64,000 bases of DNA. Source: Nothopassalora personata. Its lineage: Eukaryota; Ascomycota; Dothideomycetes; Mycosphaerellales; Mycosphaerellaceae. A program made the translations under genes and the position numbers. Under the pieces are notes generated by a model. The model was given only the letters and a program-made list of their open reading frames with translations. It ran no database searches and was not told the origin of the DNA. Shown one piece after another: positions 22,201 through 29,204 of this stretch (position 1 is its first letter; every line of letters begins with the position of its first letter). Where the stretch lies: positions 1,860,001-1,924,000 of the forward strand of contig CM066296.1 in assembly GCA_033816765.1 (NCBI GenBank), in the 5' to 3' direction.

Positions 22201-24002
22201 TCTAGGAACTCCCGTAGCGTGTCGTTCACATAAGCTTGGAACGTTCCTGGGGCGTTGCATAGGCCGAATGGCATGACTAGACATTCGAACTGCCCATAGC
22301 GGGTAGTGAACGCTGTCATCCACTCATGCCCCTTTGCGATGCGGATGCGGTTGAATGCTGCAATCACATCTAGCTTCGTAAACCACTTCTTTCCTGCGAT
22401 GCGGTTCAAGGTGTCCTGCATCAGGGGAATAGGGTATCTTGACTTGATGGTAAGTGCATTGAGGGCTCTGTAATCAACGCATACTCTCAACCCACCTCCT
22501 GGCTTCTTGACGATAAGGCACGGAGATGCAGCATCGGCGCGGCCTTCATTCTTGCGGATCTTGCCTTGGGCGATCTGTTCGTCAGTCCAGTGCTTGATGA
22601 TCTCGTCTTCTTGCTTAGACATGCGGTATGGTCGCTTGAAGGGTGGCACGGCATCGGGTTTCAGCTTGATCTCATGGTCAATCCCAGGCCGGTGTGGCGG
22701 AAGCTCTTCTGAAGCCTTCTTCGAGAAGCAATCAGCGAACTCGTGGTATGTTGGCATAAGGTGGTCCTTTGGATCGATCTCTTGGTCGTTGACTTTCATG
22801 AACTTGTCCACGTCTGCTTGTGCGTGCATCTTGCAGGAACGGAGTGTTGGGGCTACACGTTCTGATGCTGGTATGAATGCAGCGGCACGCGCGTTCAGCC
22901 TTGAGATCGTCTTTTCGTCTGACAGCATCTTACAGTTGCCTCCAGCAACTGTCTTCATGTTGTGCGCCGTCATGGCGCAAGCGGCAAGCGAGTCGCCCGC
23001 TCGCTGCTGCTCCACCTTGGGGTCATAGACATACATTAGGTGAACTTGCGCGCCCTTTTGCTTGGCGAGGCGCACGAAGTAGTCTGCATTGACTTCTTTG
23101 ATGTCGATGTTCTTCTTAGGCTCTTCTGCTTGTTGAGCTGCGGCTTCGGCAGCTGCTGCTACTGCTGCTGCCACAGCGGCCTTTGCTTCCTTTGCTTCGA
23201 GTCTCTTAGCAGCCCGGCGAACTTTTCCAGGGCCGCGCGTTGTCATGCGCTTGATGGTGTCTTCGCCGTCAGCCGGCAGTGGCAGACGGGCGTGCTGCCA
23301 AGTGACATCTCCTTCGTCATCTTCTTCCACGGTTGCCGAGCGGTACTTGCTAGGAAGCTCCTCGTGGGTCTGGAACGTAAGGACTGGGTTCTGGTCTTGA
23401 TCATTGACTGACTGCACCCACGTCGCTTCCTTTCCGGACAGGCAGTTGTCCTTGCAGTGTTGAGAATCGAGCGTCATAGTGCCGGACTCATAATGCAGGC
23501 CTGGTTGATGCTTGTCGTGCCATGGTCTCCCCAAGACGATGTCGTATTCGAGGTTGGTGAGCCAGGCATTGATCACTTCGGAGTGCCCGTTGATCTCCAG
23601 GGTGAGCTCCGTACGGTATTCGATCATTTCCTTTGCAGTGGACATGTCGGCGAGGCCCAGTGCCAATGGGCTGTCCAGCTTCGAGAGTGGCAGGTCATTC
23701 TTTCGCGCATATACGATGTCAACGTAGTTTGAATTGGCTCCGTCATCAAGGAATGAGAATGCATATTTTCCATTCGCTGTGCAAGGCACCACTAGGTGTG
23801 ATCCTATTACAGGGTTGTGCTCTATGTGCACCATTCGTAAGGAATGGGATGATATTCTGAGATCACCTTCCCCAATCCCTTCTGACTTCGGCCTTGACGT
23901 TGACGTGTTCGTATCCAGTCCACTGGTTGTTGCGCTCAACGAGTGGACTAGGCTTTTTCCGACTGGGTAGTCGGGCGCGGTGGCATCTGGTAGTTCCAGA
24001 GC
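19167..24002 (-). CDS. pol: Pol polyprotein of the young chromovirus (PR-RT-RNase H-INT-chromodomain)
   Basis: The frame is open from 24002 to 19167 with no ATG of its own. Numbering from a TTG at 23939, it has 1,590 residues. Domains in order are: aspartic protease with DDGA at 65-68 (D-S/T-G-A is usual) and VLGRPW (135-140); reverse transcriptase with the VMPFGLCNAPGTFQ block and YLDD (586-589); RNase H with ETDASD (735-740) and YDKELLAI; integrase zinc region H-x6-H...C-x2-C (1005-1045) and D1075, D1140, E1176; and a C-terminal chromodomain (about 1384-1445, YCVKWVGDNELTWEP). It overlaps the nucleocapsid frame by 55 nt in the -1 frame, so expression needs frameshifting. No internal stop was found. 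Confidence 0.93.
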   Translation of the reverse strand, partial: ALELPDATAPDYPVGKSLVHSLSATTSGLDTNTSTSRPKSEGIGEGDLRISSHSLRMVHIEHNPVIGSHLVVPCTANGKYAFSFLDDGANSNYVDIVYARKNDLPLSKLDSPLALGLADMSTAKEMIEYRTELTLEINGHSEVINAWLTNLEYDIVLGRPWHDKHQPGLHYESGTMTLDSQHCKDNCLSGKEATWVQSVNDQDQNPVLTFQTHEELPSKYRSATVEEDDEGDVTWQHARLPLPADGEDTIKRMTTRGPGKVRRAAKRLEAKEAKAAVAAAVAAAAEAAAQQAEEPKKNIDIKEVNADYFVRLAKQKGAQVHLMYVYDPKVEQQRAGDSLAACAMTAHNMKTVAGGNCKMLSDEKTISRLNARAAAFIPASERVAPTLRSCKMHAQADVDKFMKVNDQEIDPKDHLMPTYHEFADCFSKKASEELPPHRPGIDHEIKLKPDAVPPFKRPYRMSKQEDEIIKHWTDEQIAQGKIRKNEGRADAASPCLIVKKPGGGLRVCVDYRALNALTIKSRYPIPLMQDTLNRIAGKKWFTKLDVIAAFNRIRIAKGHEWMTAFTTRYGQFECLVMPFGLCNAPGTFQAYVNDTLREFLDDFASAYLDDILIFSDTLEEHIGHVKKVLGRCRDAGLQLDIKKCEFHTQSTKYLGLIIGKDGISMCPEKVRAVQEWETPRNVTDVLAFNGFAGFYRRFIKNYSKITLPLTRLTKKDVPWQWTAECQAAFDGLKKAFTDAEGEILAVFQHGLETVLETDASDFVTAAVLSQRHNGILRPVAYLSKKMSPQECNYDIYDKELLAIVKAFEEWRPELAAGDIDDKDCVGSDCENFLADPSGKPVLVYSDHKNLEYFMTTKELNRRQARWAEFLSQFHFKIIYRPGVQGGKPDSLTRRSQDAIRKDEDDPRHTQQHRVLLGPELFMPNLLASRILQLAASEATGVVDEDLQRDIRSLYEQQEPQEALQQLAAGDKVKMLHRHKIDPKHAMAVDGMIYVKNREGGYSLYVPEPAEDDEGNTVYARIVKAFHDAPAAGHPGKTKTNTLLKRHYIWPGMTRFIREFCKGCTTCTNVNPVQDAEHGLLAPLPVPLDTWDDIAMDFVVELPEARCTADGQKYKNVLTVTDRLSKERHLIPVLNMSAEYIAFIYLKYVFSRHGLPKSIVTDRGPQWLSAFWKRLCQLLGIKRKLSTGYHPQTDGQSEITNKAMEKYLRTYTNYAQDDWPDWLPLAEFTANDHVSESTGFSPFMATLGKNPRYSDAEVMLPLELMPHKQRLDAQSATAFGARMNELRQALRDAMQMAQDTQAEYANRRRTIAPAYKLGDMVHISTKNWHTTRPSKKLDYKYAGPYPIKEVLPHDTYRVALPDSLSNLYDGFHANYLRPGYDPVTGQVVPPPPPIEVEDEDGSHQEWHVEKVVDSHRSLPPGRAPAGGKVPIYKYCVKWVGDNELTWEPAETMIATAAASVADFHHNHPTAPRPAGFTPPLGWIANEEAPSDDAGTLSAAMITSNPVTAGGPRELIAQVPVALLAEDNGSYEDDDPPGMAPTKVTDDCDRSDKRNGHQTSLDTVHRSDRFEGGGGGVTAHGRTASERGELRDRARADPRASACILTSRASRTS
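19282..19298 (-). other. Polypurine tract of the young chromovirus
   Basis: The sense strand reads GAAG followed by a G run and GTGG, directly abutting the 3' LTR. It is the expected plus-strand primer site. The pol frame passes through it as a Gly run. Confidence 0.75.
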
Positions 24003-24310
24003 TCACACTCCTTGTCGGTCAGCTGGTGACCTGGCTTGCGGCACTTCTTGCACAGTCTCTCCTTCATGCAACGCTCAGTCTCAGCATCGTCAAGAAGAGT
24101 GAGGTGCTTGAACTCAGCTGGGCGAGAGTCCCATGGCAGGCGGTCCACCTTGCGGCGATTCTTTAAGCCGCCTCCGCCAGATCCGGCTGGAGTGGTGCCG
24201 TTGGGCTTGTCGTCCTTCTTGTCGTGCTTCTTGGCCGTAGACTTCTTCTTCGGGTGAAGAGTCTCGGCGACCTTGAAATCCTCCTCAGCCTTGAACAGGG
24301 CATCGACTGC
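23948..24310 (-). CDS. Nucleocapsid end of Gag, cut off from capsid by a stop
   Basis: The same frame as gag continues for 120 codons after the TAA at 24311-24313 and ends with TAG at 23948-23950. It begins with AVDALFKAEEDFKVAETLH, has a lysine-rich linker and a zinc knuckle CKKCRKPGHQLTDKEC with spacing C-x2-C-x4-H-x6-C (two residues longer than the usual last gap). It would package RNA if joined to the capsid. As it stands, it can only be made by readthrough of the stop. Confidence 0.8.
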   Translation of the reverse strand, partial: AVDALFKAEEDFKVAETLHPKKKSTAKKHDKKDDKPNGTTPAGSGGGGLKNRRKVDRLPWDSRPAEFKHLTLLDDAETERCMKERLCKKCRKPGHQLTDKECELWNYQMPPRPTTQSEKA

Positions 24311-26257
24311 TTAGCTGAGGGTCTTAGGGTTTGCTTGCTGATAGCGGATCAGATAGCGGTAGTTGAGCTTGCGCATGAGGTTGTCCATAGCGTCTTCTCC
24401 GGTCATGCGCATCAAGTTGGCATAACGGCGCCACTCGCGGTAGAGTTCGGCGAAGGAGTCCTTGGAGTTGTCCTCTGGCTGCTTCAACACAGCCATGTTG
24501 TCGCGAGCGCGGCCGACGGGGTTGCGATCGCCGTACCACTCGATGAGGGACTTCATCATCTTGTTGACTGATGAATACGGGCGCTCGCTTCCGCTCATGA
24601 TGCCTGCGATGGATGGAACCTTCGGGTTGAGCAGCGCCCAAGCGCCTCCGTCGGTGTAATCCAGTATGAACTTGAGCACGGCATCCTTGTCACGGAACGT
24701 GGTGGCGGCGAGCTTGGTCTCCAGTGCGCTGAGCCACTTCTCAAGCGATGGTCCCTTCAGGTCGCCTTCCTTGCTGAGGTCGCCTTGAAACTTATGCTTG
24801 GGGCCTTCGACACTTCGGTCCGTCTTCCAAGGACGATCGAGTGACTCGTCGATGTCCAGGATGTTGTTGAAGTTGATCTTGGTGACCTTCTTGGTCTTCT
24901 TGGACTTGCGGCGGCGAGCGCGGCGGTCATCGTCTGAGGACTCGTCGCTGCTACTGCTGCTGCTGCTGTCACTGCTATCCGGATCGTATCTCGGCTTCCT
25001 GCTCTTGCGCTGCTTGCCAGCCCTGTCCTTCTTGCTAACCTCTTCACCTGACTCATCGGATGAGTCTCCGCCGCTGGACTGCTTGCCAGTCCTGCCTTGG
25101 TCCTTCGGCGGTGATGGCTCTCTTCCAGCACGTCGACGAGAGATGGAACGTGAGAGCGAGGAGCGACGATCCTTGCCTCGTGCTTCGGTGCGCCCACGCT
25201 GCTCGGCTGCTTCGAGCTCCTTAGCATGCGCGTTGCGAAGGGCTTGGATGTCGCGCTCGTGATCGGCAACGGCTTCTTCGTAGTTGTCCACTTCACGCTC
25301 CAGCTCTCCAATGCGAGCCTCTCGCTCCTTGACCCAGACCATTGCTTGCTTGGCATGCTCGTACGCTTTCTGGGAGTCAGTTGGAATGGGCAGGGCCTTA
25401 AGTGCATCGAGTTCGATCTTGACGGTGTCCAGGTCCTTGATAACTGTGTCGCGCTCAGCACTGGCGGTGTCACGATCGGCGGTGACTTTAGCCAGGTGGT
25501 CGCGCAGGTCCTTTTGCTGGGCATCGGAGGCCTTCAGTAACTTGTCCAAGTCCGACACCTGCTTCTTCGCATCCCCGAGATCCTTTTGAACCTTGTCGAG
25601 TTCCTTCTGAACTTTGTCTCCATATTCTTGGCTCTGGTGACAGCTCGTGTACAACATCTCTGCAAGCTTCGAGACGTTGCGGTATTCCTGTTCGCCGCGG
25701 CGGAGGATGAAGTGGATGGCGGGAGGTGCGGAAACGTCGCTGCCGTACAGCTTCTCGAACTTCTCGATATCGAGTTGAGTGAGGGACTTGAGTGTCGCTC
25801 GATAGGTCTTCGCGACTTGTTGTGCTTCCTCGGCTCCCTCTTCTGCTTCGTCCGTCGCTGCATCGTCCATGTAGTCCACGGCTACCATAGCCTCCTTGCC
25901 TTCTTCCTCGATGATCTCGTCGTCGTGTAGGAAATCGCTGATGTTGAGGTATGGCTGTGGATCAGTGACGGGCTTGCCTAGTTCAATCATCTTCTGATAC
26001 TGGCGGTCTTGTTCTTGCTCTTGCGTCGCATCGCGACCTTGAGTCTGTGTGTTGAGCACCGACTCGCGTTGCACCACTGGTCGCATTGCCAGCAGCGACT
26101 GGCGTCCATTCTGACGCACCATCTCGTTACCTTGGGCGCGATGGGGTGTCGCGCTTGTTGACTTGGGGTGTTGACTTAACTTGGGCACGTCTTCTCTGCG
26201 TGCGTTTGTTGACTTAACTTGAGTGCGTTTGTCGTCGCACTTTTCTTGGAGTCGCAC
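24311..26257 (-). CDS. gag: Gag of the young chromovirus, with long coiled coil and premature stop
   Basis: The frame has 648 residues from the ATG at 26257. An acidic stretch (112-146) is followed by a strongly predicted coiled coil (about 210-355, heptad-rich KVQKELDKVQKDL), an SR/acidic Ser-rich segment (365-455) and the retrotransposon Gag capsid domain (about 488-648, LEKWLSALETKLAATTF then SFAELYREWRRYANLM). The frame ends TAA after ANPKTLS, just before the nucleocapsid, which follows in the same frame. This is best explained as one nonsense change (for instance CAA to TAA) in an otherwise intact element. The coiled coil is longer than I expect for Ty3 Gag. Confidence 0.88.
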   Translation of the reverse strand: MRLQEKCDDKRTQVKSTNARREDVPKLSQHPKSTSATPHRAQGNEMVRQNGRQSLLAMRPVVQRESVLNTQTQGRDATQEQEQDRQYQKMIELGKPVTDPQPYLNISDFLHDDEIIEEEGKEAMVAVDYMDDAATDEAEEGAEEAQQVAKTYRATLKSLTQLDIEKFEKLYGSDVSAPPAIHFILRRGEQEYRNVSKLAEMLYTSCHQSQEYGDKVQKELDKVQKDLGDAKKQVSDLDKLLKASDAQQKDLRDHLAKVTADRDTASAERDTVIKDLDTVKIELDALKALPIPTDSQKAYEHAKQAMVWVKEREARIGELEREVDNYEEAVADHERDIQALRNAHAKELEAAEQRGRTEARGKDRRSSLSRSISRRRAGREPSPPKDQGRTGKQSSGGDSSDESGEEVSKKDRAGKQRKSRKPRYDPDSSDSSSSSSSDESSDDDRRARRRKSKKTKKVTKINFNNILDIDESLDRPWKTDRSVEGPKHKFQGDLSKEGDLKGPSLEKWLSALETKLAATTFRDKDAVLKFILDYTDGGAWALLNPKVPSIAGIMSGSERPYSSVNKMMKSLIEWYGDRNPVGRARDNMAVLKQPEDNSKDSFAELYREWRRYANLMRMTGEDAMDNLMRKLNYRYLIRYQQANPKTLS

Positions 26258-26340
26258 TCGGCCTGTGGACTCAACGCGCTTGTCGCGTTACTTGATCTGC
26301 CCTTCGCAGATCCTTCGCAGCTTGTCTGCGGAAAAGAACG

Positions 26341-26349
26341 GTCTAACAA
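26341..26349 (-). other. Self-primer binding site of the young chromovirus
   Basis: The sense strand reads TTGTTAGAC two bases after the 5' LTR. It is exactly complementary to GTCTAACAA inside the LTR (sense strand from 26390). This is the arrangement of Tf1/Sushi-type elements, whose transcript 5' end folds back to prime reverse transcription. Confidence 0.65.
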
Positions 26350-26351
26350 AG

Positions 26352-26512
26352 TGTAAGGGCACCTGCTTAGGTAGTACGAAGTTGTTAGACAAGCTATCTA
26401 AGAGGTGCGCGAGGCGCGAGAAGTTAATATACAAGCCGAGGCACGCGGGTCGGCCCGGGCCCGGTCACGTAACTCGCCACGTTCACTCGCTGTGCGGCCA
26501 TGGGCCGTCACA
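26352..26512 (-). repeat. 5' LTR of the young chromovirus with TATA box and inferred start site
   Basis: 161 bp. A TATATTAA (26424-26431, sense) lies 33 bases upstream of GTCTAACAA at 26390, the predicted RNA 5' end deduced from the self-primer match. Confidence 0.85.
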
Positions 26513-26517
26513 AGTAC

Positions 26518-28804
26518 TATTAGATTATAAGTAGTAGCGGTATCGTCTCGCGCTCTATACTAGGTAAGGATAATCCGTCTACCGCGATTAATTTATAACC
26601 CTCTCTCTTCTTACGGGTAGCTAGCCTATATCGTTTAATAAATAGTTCGGAGGTAAAGTTCCCGCTCGCTCCGTAATCTATTATAGTATATATCCGATGC
26701 CCGTTAATAATAATCTTTGTTCGAAACACTATTATTAATACTTAAGCGTTATATATATTATATAACTTCTTTCGGTCGCTTATTCCTAAGGAGTCGATCC
26801 TTTTCCCTCTTCGTATAAGGTTCGTCGTACTTCGTGTTTTAAGGCCTCCGCTTAAACCTAGCGCGAGCCTTTCTATATCTATACCTATATTCGTTAACAT
26901 TCCTAGATCTTCTACGTTCCTAAGTAGAGTACGCGTATATACTATACTATATTACGTAATTCGTTTAATATAAATGTTTCTAACGGTATAAGGTATCTAG
27001 TACCTATTATCTAACTTCCTATCGGTAGTCGTTCTATAATAGCGGTTACTAGGTTCTCGGTTGTTTCTATAAGTAGGTATCCCTAAGCTATATACCTTAG
27101 GGTATTAAGTACCTTATCGAATTTAATAGAGTATAGTATCCGTCGTCTATTTATCTTAGGTAGGAATTCTTCGTACTCCTTTATAGGTATATAATTATAT
27201 TATATATTTTCCTAGGTATATTAATCGTAAAGGTTGGTTATTTATTATCGTCGTTAGTGTCGTTCTTTCCTCCTTTAGAGGAATCTTCTTCGCTTAATTC
27301 TTCTAGATCCTAGTTTTCTTTAATAGTATCTAGCCCGGTAGTTTCTTAACTTTCTTCCTATAGCTTTAGTAACTACGATCTATTCTATCCTAGGTCCTAG
27401 TTTTCTTTATCGCTTCTATCGCTATTAAAGTAGGATTCGTTAATGTCTACTTCTTAGAGCGTAGCGTTCTACCTATACGTCGCTCCTAGGGTTCCTCTTA
27501 GTTACTAAGGCTAATACCCTACGCCTAATTTTACGGCGTAGTAAACTTAATACGAGTCTTAGTAATAGAATCGCTAGTAAAGGCTTCTATAACTATTTTA
27601 AGATTCGGATTCGATCCTATAGTAGACTCTTTATACTATTATATTAAACTATTATAGTTAGTTCTATAGCCTAAATAGAATAACTACTATTAGCTACCTA
27701 TAGTATCCTCCTCGTCCTACTAAGGGGTCTAGGAGAGGCGTCGTACTTCTATTACTAGCTCTCTCCTCTACTCTCTAAGTATAGTCGGTATCTCTTCGAG
27801 ATCTAACGCTACTCTTAGATTTACTAGTTTAGGGTTGTATTATATTAAACTATTCGCGGCGTACTATATTCTAACCGCGGTAGTCCCTTACTAGGTAGCT
27901 AGGTTTGCTATATCCGTAGTAAGTACGTGTTTCCTTTCCTAAACTCGGGGGTCTTCTATTCCCCTTACTATTCCTAATCTTACGACCTTTCTCGGTAACG
28001 TAGAGCTCTATTAGCTACGGTCCGTAGTATAGCTTATCCCTGGGTTTACCGTTATAATTGTAGTTAAAGCCTCTATTCCGGTTATCGTAGCCTAGGGTAA
28101 ATCTAGCTTTTCTAGATACCTTAGAGTTATATTGTCGTTCTAAAGCTCTCTCGTAGAGCTTATCGTTAAGATCGATCGTAACTTAGATTAATTCTCCTAA
28201 GCTATCGATCTTCCGACCGTCCCTTATTAACTCGTCCTTAACTTACTCCTTTAGGCCCCTTTAATATATAACCTAAAGTGCTTCGTTGTCCTAGTTAGTA
28301 AATTACGCGTATTCCTAGAATTTAGTAGCGTAGTCCGCGGTAGAGGTCTTCTATATTAAATGCTAAATAATACGTACCGTAGTAGAGATCTTATTCGAGA
28401 TTCTAAAGACGCTCTTTATAGTATATTTAAGGTAATTATAAGACTTAAAGACTCCGTCGCCGTTATCTTCTCTATTGCTGTCTAGGTACTTTCTAAGGAA
28501 TAGTTTAACCTAATACTATACTCGTCCTCTTAAGAAGGTAGTAGTAAAGATAGGCTTAAGGTTCTTAGCTATAGAGTTAAATAAGAAGTATATATCTATC
28601 TAAGAGACCTAAGTATCGAACTTATCTCGATCGCTATAGTAGTATTCTAGCTTACTAACCTTAAGGGATTCGTTACCTATATAAGTAGCTAAGGCATTAA
28701 TAGTATCGTTTGCGGTCTAAGGTCGTCGGGCTCTACTTACTTTACTAGGGGCGAGTGTTCCCCTATTACTCTATCGATCTCCTATCGTAGAGGGCGTTTA
28801 AAGC
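26518..28804 (-). pseudogene. Protease and gag part of the RIPped chromovirus
   Basis: At 26729-26520 the minus strand encodes a retropepsin start reading TIIDYGASGNFTSELFIKRY, with DYGAS in place of DSGAS (a TCC/TAC-type or RIP change). Above it, to the LTR at 28805, lies RIP-broken gag-like sequence. The young element inserted just downstream of the protease. Confidence 0.65.
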
Positions 28805-29199
28805 TATTAGGTTTAGTATAACCTAATAATATTATAAGATTAGAAGACTAAGCTTAATCGGGCTTATTCTCGGGCCGATAGGAAGTTAAGGAAGAATAAT
28901 AAAGTAGTAGCTATCTTATCTTATAAAGACTAAGTAGTAGTAAGGTAGAGGTTAGGTTATAGTATATTCTAAATAGTAATATTGAATAGTAAGTTAAACG
29001 TATTAAAACTATAAGGGATTCTTAGCGTTCTTAAATATAAAGGAGATAGTATCGCTATACTTATAGATTACTAAGTCGCTAGTAAGCGAGTAATCGCGGA
29101 TTACTAAGTTACTAGTAAGCGAGTAATCGCGTATAGTATACGTAATTATTTGCGTCTAATAGTTAGCTATAATCGTATAGTCTAGACTAAACCGTAATA
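28805..29199 (-). repeat. 5' LTR of the RIPped chromovirus (two 33-bp units)
   Basis: 395 bp. It starts TATTAGG where the partner has TGTTAGG (a TpG-to-TpA change) and ends CCGTAATA. It is followed by the CTATC duplication. Confidence 0.85.
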
Positions 29200-29204
29200 C
29201 TATC

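Larger units (their letters stand above)
19121..26512 (-). mobile_element. Young, un-RIPped Ty3/Gypsy chromovirus (nearly intact)
   Basis: The element is 7,392 bp with two 161-bp LTRs (19121-19281, 26352-26512) that are identical base for base, flanked by AGTAC (19116-19120 and 26513-26517). It is GC-rich with normal CpA/TpG content, in sharp contrast to the RIPped DNA around it. Sense is the minus strand: 5' LTR, self-primer site, gag (with one stop), nucleocapsid, pol by -1 shift, G-rich polypurine tract, 3' LTR. It appears to be the youngest insertion in the nest. Confidence 0.95.
9167..29199 (-). mobile_element. RIPped Ty3/Gypsy chromovirus, split by two later insertions
   Basis: LTRs at 9167-9594 and 28805-29199 are flanked by the direct repeat CTATC (9162-9166 and 29200-29204). 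Excluding the Copia and young Gypsy insertions, it is about 7.0 kb, normal for Ty3/Gypsy. On the minus strand the order is gag (about 28800-26740), protease with DYGAS for DSGAS (26729-26520), reverse transcriptase with YIDD (about 18190-18215), RNase H near 17750, integrase (about 17300-10600 across the Copia insertion) and a chromodomain reading RYLVK-x-KGYDD near 10395-10510. Stops are nearly all TAG/TAA from RIP. It is inserted in a MULE. Confidence 0.85.

Noticed and set aside
19151..26160. Many plus-strand frames opposite gag-pol of the young element
   Set aside because: They are shadows produced by the GC-rich coding strand; gag and pol domains are unambiguous on the minus strand.
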